NCBI GenBank assembly: GCA_963736975.1
Contig: CAVTQY010000001.1
Span: 558,001 to 622,000 of the forward strand
Length of the DNA: 64,000 nt
Reading direction: 5' to 3'
Source: CAVTQY01 sp963736975
GTDB taxonomy: Bacteria; Pseudomonadota; Alphaproteobacteria; Acetobacterales; Acetobacteraceae
The notes below the pieces were generated by a model. That model was not told the origin of the DNA, ran no database searches, and saw only the letters and a list, made by a program, of their open reading frames with translations. The translations under genes and the position numbers were made by a program. Below, piece by piece: positions 44,270-53,446 of the stretch (position 1 is the stretch's first letter; each line of letters begins with the position of its first letter).

Positions 44270-44745
44270 GACCTGCCCCCGGTTCGGTGGACAGGTGAGA
44301 GCTTGGTTTATGACAGCGTATGATGCGGCATTTTATCCTCATGTTTCCAATCATTCTTTAGTTCGAGCCCCCGGCAGAGCCATTCTTTCGTCCCGGCCCG
44401 CCCACAGGTCGCGCCGTCGCACGCAGCGGCGAAGGCCGGCCCCGTCGCCGGGACCGCCCGAAGGGGTTTGGCCTTGACGGCCGCGAGCACGACGGCAGGC
44501 TGGTGCGCACCGGGAGCGATGCCGCCATCTGATACCGGCACTCGTAATCGACCGGCGAGAGATACCCGATCGAAGAGTGGCGGCGGCGCGGATTGTAGAA
44601 GCCCTCGCGCGCAGACTGGACGACCCAGTTCCGGATCGACTGCGCCGTTGGTTCAAACTCCTGCGCCAGTGCTTCCGGCGAGCGGCCTGCCTGCACCAAC
44701 TCGATCATGTGGCGACGAAACTCAGGCGGATAACTTCGTCTCGAC
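44270..44745 (-). mobile_element. IS3-family insertion sequence, internally deleted
   Basis: On the minus strand the remnant begins with the OrfA helix-turn-helix start (SRRSYPPEFRRHMIELVQAG) from about 44745. After SIRNWVVQ it jumps to the very end of the OrfB integrase (GFYNPRRRHSSIGYLSPVDYE). Over 600 codons of transposase, including the DDE centre, are missing, so it is not active. The left boundary near 44270 carries a GC-rich CCTGCCCCCGG sequence typical of IS3 termini; the right terminal repeat is unclear. Confidence 0.75.
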
Positions 44746-44870
44746 CTCGACCCCCTTCGAACGCAAAGGCTCGGGTATCCACCAAAAGCGGGTCAACTCC
44801 ATTCTGAAACGATGGAACAGCCACGCGCCCCTGTCAGCCTCTTCAGCGGGCCAGCAAGCGAAAATCTCGC

Positions 44871-46676
44871 CTACCGGACCGCCAGGGCGATGGAATGAAA
44901 CAACCTGGCCGGCAGGCTGCCGCCCATCACATCCGTCATCGGCGCGCCGTCGTCATTGCCGAGCCATACACCGATGATCTCCCCCCCGGTCCAGCCAATA
45001 AACCAGGCGTCACGGGAATCCTGCGTCGTGCCTGTCTTGCCCGCCACGGGGCGCCCGGCGATCGCCGCATCGCGGCCGGTGCCGCGGTTCACCACCGCGG
45101 CCAACATGCGGGCCATCATCGCCGCCAGATCAGGCTCGATCACCGACCGCGGCCGGCCGATCGCCGCGGCTTCCGTCCGACCTTGGGCCGTGATCGACGC
45201 CACGCCATAGGGCGTCACACGACGGCCGCCATTGAAGAACGGCGCATAGGCGGCGGCGAGTTCGAGCAGGCCCACCTCGCCCGTTCCGAGTGCAACGGAG
45301 GCGTTGTCGGGCAGCTTATCGGTAATGCCGCAGCGGCGGGCGACCGCGATCGCCGCGCGCGGCCCGCCGGCGCGCAGCAACAGGCGCACGGCGGCGGTGT
45401 TGACGGACTGCGCCAGCGCCTCCTCGACGGTGATCTCGCCCAGATAGCGCGGCTCGAAGTCGCGCGGACTCCACCCTCCGAGCCGGATCGGCGCGTCCAG
45501 CACGGTATCGTCCGGCCGTACGCCTTTCTCCATAGCCGCGAGCCAGACGAAGGGCTTGAACGCCGAGCCGGGCTGCCGCCGGGCCAGCGTGGCGCGGTTG
45601 TAGGAGCTGTCGCGGTAGTCCCGTCCCCCGACCATTGCGCGCACCGCGCCGCTCGCCGCGTCCAGCACGACGACGGCGCCTTCGCTTGCGTGGTGAGCGG
45701 CGCCCGGACCGTCCAGCAATTCCGCCAGGCGCGCTTCGGCAACCGCCTGCAGCCGCGGATCGAGCGTGGTGCGCAGGCTGGCATCCTCGTCGGGCGGCAA
45801 CATCTGCTCGGCCTGCCCGGCGGCCCAGTCGGCGAACCACCCGGCCGCCATCGGCGTACCGGCGTGGAAGCTGATCGCCGCCGCGGCGGTCCGCGCCTGG
45901 GCGGCACCGATACTGCCATCTGCAACCATCGCGGCCAATACCTCGCGCGCGCGCGCCGCCGCCGCGCCCGGGTCGGCGCGCGGGTTGAACCGCGACGGCG
46001 CGCGCGGCAGCCCGGCCAGCACGGCAGCCTGCCACAAAGACAACCGGTGAGCGGAAATGCCGAAATAGAGCCGCGCGGCGGCATCGATGCCCCAGGCGCC
46101 GGAGCCGAAATACACGCGGTTCAGCCAGATCTCGAGAATCTGCTGTTTGCTGAAGTGCGCGTTCAGCCAAAAGGTCAGCATCAGCTCCTGCACCTTGCGG
46201 CGGAAGGTGCGGGCGTTGGTGAGGAACAGGTTTTTGGCGACCTGTTGGGTGATGGTCGAACCGCCCTGCACGATCCGCCCGCGGCTGATATCGGCAACCG
46301 CGGCGCGGGCGATGCCGATCGGGTCGATGCCGGGCTCCTGCCAGAAACGGTGGTCCTCGATCGCGACGGCGGCCGCCGGGACATAGGCCGGCAGGTCGGC
46401 CAAGCGCATCGCCTCGCCCACGACGTCGCCGAACGTCGCGAACATGCGCCCCGTCGCATCCTGCAATGTCAGGCTGGGCCGGCGAGCGGCATCGAGCGCT
46501 GCTTCCGGGCGCGGCAGGTCGCGGGCCAGCCAGAGCAGCACCACCGCAAGACCCACTCCGCCCCAGATCGCCGCCATCAGCCCCCGTCGCAGCAGGCGGA
46601 AAGGCCGGCGGTGCCGCGCCGGTGCGACCGCCCGGGCGGGATGGTCGTGCGGCGCGATGACCGGGGCGTGGCGCAT
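44871..46676 (-). CDS. Bifunctional penicillin-binding protein, class A (PBP1-like)
   Basis: A 601-residue peptidoglycan synthase. One membrane helix (about 34-51) anchors it. The glycosyltransferase 51 domain has EDHRFWQEPG with the catalytic Glu and GGSTITQQVAKNL. The transpeptidase domain has the SxxK nucleophile in QPGSAFKP, SVN in AQSVNTAA and KTGT near the end. It is short compared with PBP1A, lacking the extra OB-fold inserts, which fits PBP1C/2C-type members. Confidence 0.93.
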   Translation of the reverse strand: MRHAPVIAPHDHPARAVAPARHRRPFRLLRRGLMAAIWGGVGLAVVLLWLARDLPRPEAALDAARRPSLTLQDATGRMFATFGDVVGEAMRLADLPAYVPAAAVAIEDHRFWQEPGIDPIGIARAAVADISRGRIVQGGSTITQQVAKNLFLTNARTFRRKVQELMLTFWLNAHFSKQQILEIWLNRVYFGSGAWGIDAAARLYFGISAHRLSLWQAAVLAGLPRAPSRFNPRADPGAAAARAREVLAAMVADGSIGAAQARTAAAAISFHAGTPMAAGWFADWAAGQAEQMLPPDEDASLRTTLDPRLQAVAEARLAELLDGPGAAHHASEGAVVVLDAASGAVRAMVGGRDYRDSSYNRATLARRQPGSAFKPFVWLAAMEKGVRPDDTVLDAPIRLGGWSPRDFEPRYLGEITVEEALAQSVNTAAVRLLLRAGGPRAAIAVARRCGITDKLPDNASVALGTGEVGLLELAAAYAPFFNGGRRVTPYGVASITAQGRTEAAAIGRPRSVIEPDLAAMMARMLAAVVNRGTGRDAAIAGRPVAGKTGTTQDSRDAWFIGWTGGEIIGVWLGNDDGAPMTDVMGGSLPARLFHSIALAVR

Positions 46677-46758
46677 CCGGGCCGAGTGTTACGGGATTCC
46701 GCCCGTTTCGGGGAAGCGCGGGTTGCGGCAAACTCGCCGCGATATTGGAGGATGTGGA

Positions 46759-47670
46759 ATGAAGGGCCTGTTCCTGGATGCGGTGGACGACCTGGCGGAA
46801 ATATTTCAGCGCGTGGTGCGTCCCGACGATCCACCGGTCGATGTACGCGAGCAGGCCGAGGTGCAGCCCGAGGAGCTGCCGGGGCTCTGTGCCGGCTACG
46901 ACTTCGTGTTCGACGACCACAGCCAGATGCCCACCGAGGCGATGCGCCGCTGCGCGGGGCTCAAGCATATCATCTTCCTAGGCACCGGGGCGCGCAGCTA
47001 CATGCATCCCGAGGAACTCGCTGAGGCCGGCATCACAGTTCATATAATCAAGGGCTATGGCGACACCGCGGTGGCCGAGCACGCTATCGCCCTGATGTGG
47101 TCCGCGGCGCGCGGCATCGCGCGGATGGACCGCGACATGCGGATGGGGCTGTGGACGCGCATGGAAGGCCCGCAACTCACCGGCAAGACGATCGGGCTGC
47201 TGGGGTATGGCGGGATCGCCGCCGAGGTGGCGCGCATTGCCGGCGGAGCGGGGATGCGCGTGCTGGCCTGGAACCGCACGCCGAGAACCGCGCCCGGGGT
47301 GACCTTCGTCGATGTCGATACGCTGCTGGCGGAAAGCCACGGGCTCTCGGTGCATTTGCTGCTGACCGACGAGACGCGCGGGTTTCTGTCGGCGGCGCGG
47401 ATCGCCAGGCTGCGGCCCGGCGTGATCCTGGTGAACACCGCGCGTGGGGCGCTGGTCGACGAGACGGCGATGATCGAGGGGCTGCGCTCGGGCCGGATCG
47501 GGCACGCGGCGCTCGATGTATTCGCGGTGGAGCCGCTGCCGGCGGGGCACCCGTTGACGGAGTTGGAGAACGTCACGCTCTCCTCGCACAGCGCGTTCCG
47601 TACGCCGGAGGCGAGCGAGGCACTGCTGCGGCGCGGCCTGGACATTGCGAAGCGGCTTGCCGCAGCCTGA
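46759..47670 (+). CDS. D-isomer-specific 2-hydroxyacid dehydrogenase
   Basis: A 303-residue NAD-dependent dehydrogenase. The nucleotide motif IGLLGYGGIAAEVAR, VNTARGALVDE with the catalytic Arg region, and the family signature LDVFAVEPLP identify it. The usual catalytic His near the C-terminus lies in SSHSAFRT. ATG 46759 has GGAGG upstream. Likely substrates include glyoxylate, hydroxypyruvate or phosphoglycerate-like acids; not distinguishable. Confidence 0.9.
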   Translation: MKGLFLDAVDDLAEIFQRVVRPDDPPVDVREQAEVQPEELPGLCAGYDFVFDDHSQMPTEAMRRCAGLKHIIFLGTGARSYMHPEELAEAGITVHIIKGYGDTAVAEHAIALMWSAARGIARMDRDMRMGLWTRMEGPQLTGKTIGLLGYGGIAAEVARIAGGAGMRVLAWNRTPRTAPGVTFVDVDTLLAESHGLSVHLLLTDETRGFLSAARIARLRPGVILVNTARGALVDETAMIEGLRSGRIGHAALDVFAVEPLPAGHPLTELENVTLSSHSAFRTPEASEALLRRGLDIAKRLAAA

Positions 47671-47676
47671 GGCTAG

Positions 47677-47758
<82 letters not shown>

Positions 47759-48370
47759 AAGCCCAGAAAGCGTAAGAAAGCAATAGCTCAAAGAGTTGGA
47801 GATTGATGCGGACCCAACGCGGACCTATGGCGGGATTGCCATGAGGGCGAAACACGGTGACGACGCCGGCAATCCGGAGCTTGATGCCCTGCTTGAGCGC
47901 CGCGGGCTCTCGGTAATCTTGGGGCCGGCGACGGCGTCCGGGCCGGCTGAAGGCTTTTGCAGCGCCGCCCGATAAAGGAATTGCAGCACCTTGGCCGCGC
48001 CGGTTGCGCTGGGGTTAGCCATCAGTTCAATCGGCGCCCGCCCCAGTGAACGGGCCGGTAGACCGATCGAGAAAGAGTAGAATAACCCGAACGGTTCAGA
48101 GGCCGGGTGGTCGATAGCCTCGGGTTCGAGCGGAAGCGCGAGCCGAGGATGCGCCTCGGCCCGCGGACGGCAGAGTTGCGTCCGACTCGGCGGGTATGCC
48201 ATCAGCCTGGGCACGTTTCCTCCCCGGCTCTGGCGCGCTCTTCCTGCGGCGCGCCATCTCTTTGCAGCACAGCCGAACCGAGCGAGAATGCAAGGCGGGT
48301 GGCCGAATAGGACCAGCGGCAACCTCGATCTGCGTTCTTACTCCGTTCTCATCCGCGCTATTGTCCGGGC
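47759..48370. other. Gene-poor region downstream of tRNA-Leu
   Basis: About 610 bases without a convincing gene. Open frames here (for example minus 47825-48322) have no recognisable domain. It begins directly after the tRNA 3' end. I find no second copy of the tRNA end in the window and no integrase, so any integrated element has lost its ends or lies beyond. Confidence 0.4.
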
Positions 48371-48601
48371 ATGCCCGACGGACCCGAACCTCTCACCCCC
48401 GCCACCCCCGACGAAATCGCTCAGGCCCTCGCCTTCGCCCTGCAATTCGACGGGAGGCGCCGCGCCCGCGACGCCGGGCGGTTCGCGGCCAGGATCGCGG
48501 CAGAGTGACTCGCGGAGCACCTCCGGCTGTCCGGCTTCGTGGTGATGAAAGGACGACCGGTGCCGTCGCCGCGGGTGTGGGGGGAGGGGCGGGTTGACTG
48601 A
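48371..48601 (+). pseudogene. Small conserved hypothetical with a CGA-to-TGA nonsense change
   Basis: From ATG 48371 the frame reads TPDEIAQALAFALQFDGRRRARDAGRFAARIAAE, hits TGA at codon 46, and then continues in the same frame as LAEHLRLSGFVVMKGRPVPSP to a stop at 48601. The halves match a single small protein found in related bacteria as I recall it, with Arg at the stop position. A single C-to-T change explains it. It could still yield a 45-residue product. Confidence 0.6.
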
Positions 48602-48823
48602 CAGGGCTCATCCGAGTGTGGGTCAATCCACCAGCCGAAATTTTCTCCCATCTGCCTTATGTAGCTTTGCCGGAGGGGAAAGAACACAATCTCCAAGCGA
48701 CCCGCGCCCATCCGCGGCAGAAACTCTGGATCGCCTGTTATCGTGTTCTTTAAACCTGCCGAAGGCCGGCGCGCCCCTGCTGGCGGCCAACCAGCTTTGA
48801 TACGGGAGGGCAAACATCCCTAG

Positions 48824-49192
48824 CTACCGGCAAACACGAATGTCTCGCGCTTCCAAGTTCCACAATCCTTGAAGCGATTGGAAGTATTCCGTCACATAAT
48901 GCCCCGCCGACAATCTCTGCGGATTGGCAGGTCTGCTTAAATCGCGGGACCTGCTCCCGATCAGAGCGCGACCATCCGTCCCCACTTCGACCGGCACAAA
49001 CTCGACGCAAGACGAGCACCGGTTCGTATACAATCCGGCAGTGGTCGTTTCGTCGCCTACCGCAGCAACTCGCATGCAGTCTGGGCCGATTTGTTGAGCC
49101 GAGGCGGGCGGTGCACCGGCGCAAGCCGCCATTGCTAGGGCGGATACAAAGACGTGAGCCTTGCGCGGCTTTCGGGTGGGCCGACAAATCAA
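48824..49192 (-). CDS. Small secreted hypothetical protein
   Basis: A 122-residue protein with a signal peptide (residues 1-33, ending PPASAQQ) and four cysteines in the mature part (GPDCMRV, RCSSC, and a C-terminal VCR), which could form two disulfides. No known domain. The context is the gene-poor region after the tRNA. Confidence 0.5.
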   Translation of the reverse strand: MICRPTRKPRKAHVFVSALAMAACAGAPPASAQQIGPDCMRVAAVGDETTTAGLYTNRCSSCVEFVPVEVGTDGRALIGSRSRDLSRPANPQRLSAGHYVTEYFQSLQGLWNLEARDIRVCR

Positions 49193-49356
49193 TTATGAGC
49201 ACCCCGAGTCGGGTAATGAGCCTCTAGTATGATCTGCGTGCTTTTCGCCAGCAAGGGCTGGGGGATGCACGACTGGTGGCGGTGCTCTTACGGCCCGGCC
49301 AAGAGCATTTTCGAACGGCGGATGCAACGCCACCCGGATGGTGCCATATTAGCAGC

Positions 49357-49557
49357 ATGACAGAGGCAACATACCGGATCATCGCCGCCGGCCCCGACTG
49401 CAAGGTCGAGATCAATCGGCCTGGAGAGGTGACCGCGATCGCCGAAGGCTTCGGATCAGAAGCCGACGCTCAATCATGGATCGCGGAGGACAAGCGCATC
49501 GCGGCGATAAATCGCTGGGAAAAGCCAATCCCGCCGCCGCACCTACGGGAGGTATGA
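49357..49557 (+). CDS. Small hypothetical protein
   Basis: A 66-residue frame from ATG 49357 with alternating strands and an acidic helix: TYRIIAAGPDCKVEINRP, then FGSEADAQSWIAEDKRIAAI. The end of this pattern is seen in small alphaproteobacterial proteins of unknown role. A longer frame from 49276 is less convincing. Confidence 0.55.
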   Translation: MTEATYRIIAAGPDCKVEINRPGEVTAIAEGFGSEADAQSWIAEDKRIAAINRWEKPIPPPHLREV

Positions 49558-50278
49558 AGGCGGGTGGGCAGCATATGGACCGGCCGCCGACGCGGCCCCA
49601 CTTTCCATAAAGCCGCCTTTCCAGCAATCGCTTGAAGGTCATCACCCGACAGAAATATAACCACCGCAGCAGCAGACAATGCGCTACGTCAGCCGCAACG
49701 CTAATCAGGCCGCAGGCGCGATGATTCCAACGCTCCATCAGACGGCCTCGATACGAGCGAAAGCCGCTTCGATTCCGCCGCACTTACTGGGCCGCGGCTC
49801 GAATGAACCCGTTGCCTGATTGTAGAGCCGTACTTTTTAGGGCATCGCTCGCTGATTTCGCTTGCTCATCGTGCTTCCCCTTCTGTATCCGAAGCCATGC
49901 GGGAATATCTATTTACTGGCAGCCGCCGGCCTCAGCCAGTTGCGGCTGCATCCCGCCATTTCCGCCGCCAGCCTCGGCGAGCCAGGGAGACGACCGGCCG
50001 CGAACACAGGCCCGCTCGTAATCAATGCCGCTGCAGAGCGACGGTGCCAAGCAGTGAACTCCTCCGAACGGCCATGTCCAAACCCTTCCATACTTTCTGC
50101 CGAGCAACACGTTCGCATACCCACTATATGAGATCGTACCCGCCCGTGCGCATCGATCAACTGAGGGCAATTTTTCACTGGAGCCAGAAGGCTGCATAGG
50201 GCGCAAGACAAACGAGGCCCAGAGCCGAACACCGAAGAGCACTGGCGGGCCGGCGGCCCCGACCTATGCCACTGACCT
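49558..50278. other. Gene-free stretch before ndh
   Basis: About 720 bases with only short, unrecognisable frames on either strand. Composition is mixed and includes AT-richer patches near 49660 and 50110. No RNA gene, repeat or promoter is evident. Confidence 0.35.
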
Positions 50279-51670
50279 TCAATGCAGCTTTACCGGGGGA
50301 CCGGTGCGGCGCGACAGCTCGCGTGACAGGAAACTGACTACGGCATAGAGCGTGCCGTTCAACGCTCGCTCGTGCATCATGCGTAGCGAGTGATACATCA
50401 CTCGGGCGAACATACCTTCGATGAAGATACCGCGGCCGACAAGCAAACCCATCAAATTGCCGATGGTGCTGTGGTTGCCGAGCGAGACCAGCGAACCGAA
50501 GTCCCGGTATGCGAAAGGGAGCAGATTCCGGCCGCGTAACCGTCGCTCGATCTGACGGACCATATGGGCGGCTTGCTGGTGCGCGGCCTGGGCACGCGGC
50601 GGCACCGAAGTGGACTCGCCGCGCCACGGGCAGGCGGCGCAATCGCCGATCGCAAAGATGTTCGGGTCGCGGCTCGTCTGCAATGTCGGTTCAACGACGA
50701 GCTGGTTGATACGGTTGACCTCCAGTGCACCGAGGTTTCGCAGGACCTCCGGCGCTTTCACGCCCGCCGCCCACACCACCAGTTCCGCGGCAATGAAGGA
50801 ACCATCGGCGAGCCGAATTCCATCGCTCGTCACTTCTTGCACTCGAACTCCGGTATAGAGGTCAACGCCCATGCGATCGAGCAAGCGACGGGCGGCCGTG
50901 GAGACACGCTCCGGCAGGGCTGGCAGGATGCGGTCCGCGGCCTCGATCAGCACAACGCGAATGTCGCGTTCCGGGTCGATGCGATCAAGTCCATAGGAAA
51001 TCACTTCGCGTAGGGTCCGATGCAGCTCAGCGACAAGTTCCGTACCGGTCGCGCCCGCGCCGATGACCGCGACGTGAAGCTGGCCCGGACGTATCGGGCC
51101 TGTTTGCGTCTGCGCGCGCAGGCAGGCATTGACGAGCCGACGGTTGAAGCGCGCCGCCTGTGTTGGCGTTTCCAGCGGCACCGCGTGCTCCGCGACCCCG
51201 GGTGTTCCGAAGTCATTCGTTACACTGCCGATGGCGATCACCAGCACGTCGTAGCCCACGGATCGCGGCGGTGTGATCTGGCGCCCTTCGTCATCGAATG
51301 TCGCGGCGAGATGGACTTGCCTGGCGCCGCGATCGAGTCCGATCATTTCACCCAGGCGATAGCTGAAGCCATGCCAGTGCGCCTGGGCCAGGTAGTTTAC
51401 CTCGTAAGCGTCGGGGTCAAGGCTGCCCGCCGCCACTTCGTGCAGCAGGGGTTTCCAGAGATGGACGCGGGCGCATTCCACCAGCGTGATGCGCGCCCGC
51501 CCGCGGCGGCCGACGCGGTTGCCGAGCCGGGTCACGAGCTCAAGTCCCGCCGCGCCGCCGCCTACCACCACGATATCGGGGAGCGAGTTCTCTGAAGTGA
51601 CCCGCTCCGCCGGTCGCAGCTCGGCAGGTGTTGCGTCGGGTGAGGCCGGGCGCTCCTCCAGCTCCATCAT
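50279..51670 (-). CDS. ndh: NADH dehydrogenase, type II (NDH-2)
   Basis: A 463-residue flavoprotein. N-terminal FAD motif VVVGGGAAGLELVTRLG, second dinucleotide motif VAVIGAGATGTELVAEL, and the C-terminal FAD motif NIFAIGDCAACP are present, followed by an amphipathic tail (GIFIEGMFARVMYHSLRMMHERAL) that binds the membrane. It oxidises NADH and reduces quinone without pumping protons. ATG 51670 has CGGAG upstream and follows the malic enzyme remnant stop by four bases, so the pair was probably an operon. Confidence 0.93.
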   Translation of the reverse strand: MMELEERPASPDATPAELRPAERVTSENSLPDIVVVGGGAAGLELVTRLGNRVGRRGRARITLVECARVHLWKPLLHEVAAGSLDPDAYEVNYLAQAHWHGFSYRLGEMIGLDRGARQVHLAATFDDEGRQITPPRSVGYDVLVIAIGSVTNDFGTPGVAEHAVPLETPTQAARFNRRLVNACLRAQTQTGPIRPGQLHVAVIGAGATGTELVAELHRTLREVISYGLDRIDPERDIRVVLIEAADRILPALPERVSTAARRLLDRMGVDLYTGVRVQEVTSDGIRLADGSFIAAELVVWAAGVKAPEVLRNLGALEVNRINQLVVEPTLQTSRDPNIFAIGDCAACPWRGESTSVPPRAQAAHQQAAHMVRQIERRLRGRNLLPFAYRDFGSLVSLGNHSTIGNLMGLLVGRGIFIEGMFARVMYHSLRMMHERALNGTLYAVVSFLSRELSRRTGPPVKLH

Positions 51671-51674
51671 GCAG

Positions 51675-52736
51675 TCACTCCGGATAGACCGGCCGATAGG
51701 CGCGAGCGTGGATGAGCCCGCCAATATCATCCGGTCTCGGGATCCCGGCGAGCCCGTTGTCGAAGATGTACCCTGCGATGCGCTCGGCAGCATGCAGCGA
51801 CGGTTTGAGTATCTGGCTCTGAGGCGGGTAGATCAAACCGGTCGAAAGCTCCTCGTCCGTCACCTGCTCGGCGACCGCCTTAGCGGCAACCATGAACATC
51901 CCCTCGGTCACCCGCGTCGCTTCGGTCGCATAGACCGCCATGCCCATCGCGGGAAGACATAGACGTTGTTTCCCTGGCCGGGCACGAATCTGTGAGCGGC
52001 GATTTCGACTGGCGGGAATGGGCTGCCGCTGGCAAAGGCCGTCCTGCCGCCGGACCAGCGATACGCCTCCTCGGCAGTGCATTCGCTGCGCGCCGCAGAC
52101 CAATATAAAGCGGATCGTCGACCAGTTGGTGATTATTCGTGCCGACATCGAGAACCACGGGCAGGCAATATTGCGGCGGCACGCCGGCGCAGGTCGTGTA
52201 GAGCGCGAGCTTGCCGAGCGGTATGCCCATTCCACCGGCGCCGAGATCGCCCAGTCCGAGAATGCGCTCACCGTCGGTCACGACAATAAAGCGCACGTCC
52301 TGCTCCGGCCAGTTGCTCAGGATTTCGCGGATCCGGCCGCGGGCGCTGATCGGCAGATACATGCCTCTCGGCTGGCGGAAAATATGACCGAACTTCTGAC
52401 ATGCCTCGCCGACAGTCGGCGTATAGACCAGCGGCATGTAGGTAGCAGGGTCGGACATCATCACCGCGAAGAACAGCGTCTCGTTGCGCGCCTGCAGGTC
52501 TGAAAGCACAAGATATTTCGGCAGGTCATCGCTTAGGTTTGTGATCTCCGCCCGCCTGCGCGCTATCTCCATTCCATCGTGCTGACCGCGGGCGGCAACA
52601 GGCCTTCCAGCCCATAGGCGCGCCGCTCCGCGTCGGTGAACGCGGTGCCCTTGTTCAAGCGGGAATTATGAAGAAGCTCGTAGCCGGTGAGGTGTTGCCT
52701 GGTCTGTCCGGTCATCTCGGTCTCCGCTGGGCTCAT
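51675..52736 (-). pseudogene. NAD-dependent malic enzyme, internally deleted and frameshifted
   Basis: ATG 52736 begins a normal N-terminus (TGYELLHNSRLNKGTAFTDAERR). A frameshift near 52572 stops that frame. The next frame carries YLVLSDLQARNETLFF, the active-site Tyr in VYTPTVG, and VTDGERILGLGDLG, to DPLYIGLRR. There sequence jumps to SECTAEEAYRWSGG, losing about 190 residues including the NAD domain. Another frameshift near 51950 precedes GMAVYATEATRVTEGMF and the normal C-terminus. It cannot catalyse malate decarboxylation. Confidence 0.88.
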
Positions 52737-52943
52737 CGGTTGAACACGAATTGAGAGTCATCCGCGCTCGGCCATCATACGCTTGGTGTCGGAAATGGCA
52801 CGCCTGGGGCTCCCGTGCTCTCGGCGTACCAAGCCTTGTGCTCCGATGATCTTGATTGTCTCGCGGCCGGCCGGCATGGTTCGCTCGCGCGCTGGCGGCA
52901 GCCCGCGTCGCGTGGAGGTTCGAGTGCTCCGGTTTACTGCGAA

Positions 52944-53402
52944 ATGGCCCGTTCGCGCTTCACCTGTATCCTGATCCTTGTCGCCCTTACGTTTGGCATC
53001 GATTGCGGCGTGGCGGCTCGCGAGATGCCGATGCAGACCGCACCGCTGGGTCGATGGAGGACGAACGGCGGCGGGGTGATCGAGATCTTATGGTGTGGAG
53101 CGACTTTGTGCGGCCGCATCGTCGGCATCCAGAGATCGCCGGGCGAGCCGCTGCCAACCGACTACCAAGGCCGCTCGCAATGCGGCTTGACCATCATTAC
53201 CGACGAAAGCCCTACACAGGATGGTACCTGGTTGGGTTACGTCATCGATCCACGGAGCGGTCGCCAATATCACGCGGAGCTCTGGGTGGACGATGCCGGC
53301 CAGCTGAACCTGCGGGGCTTCGTCGGTACCCCTCTGCTGGGCCGGACAGAGATCTGGCATCGCTTCACTGGTCATCTCGCTGCGGAGTGCGGAGTGGCCT
53401 GA
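52944..53402 (+). CDS. DUF2147 exported protein
   Basis: A 152-residue protein with a signal peptide (residues 1-25, hydrophobic ILILVALTFG) and a DUF2147 lipocalin-like domain: GRWRTNGGGVIEIL, CGRIVGI, GTWLGYVIDPRSGRQYHAELWV, LRGFVGTPLLGRTEIWHR. Members are periplasmic with no firm function. ATG 52944 starts the signal peptide directly; the longer frame adds nothing protein-like. Confidence 0.85.
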   Translation: MARSRFTCILILVALTFGIDCGVAAREMPMQTAPLGRWRTNGGGVIEILWCGATLCGRIVGIQRSPGEPLPTDYQGRSQCGLTIITDESPTQDGTWLGYVIDPRSGRQYHAELWVDDAGQLNLRGFVGTPLLGRTEIWHRFTGHLAAECGVA

Positions 53403-53446
53403 ATAAGTTACGAGTGGAATCTGGCGGGTCGGTTTTTCGCCCGCGT

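Noticed and set aside
44895..47024. 709-residue plus-strand open frame
   Set aside because: It is antisense to the PBP gene, which has clear catalytic motifs; the translation is Arg/His/Gly-rich with no domain.
47825..48322. 165-residue minus-strand frame after the tRNA, considered as integrase or repressor remnant
   Set aside because: No integrase catalytic residues or repressor motifs could be read in any frame.
49412..49783. 123-residue minus-strand frame
   Set aside because: It overlaps the more plausible small plus-strand gene and has an Arg-rich, low-order composition.
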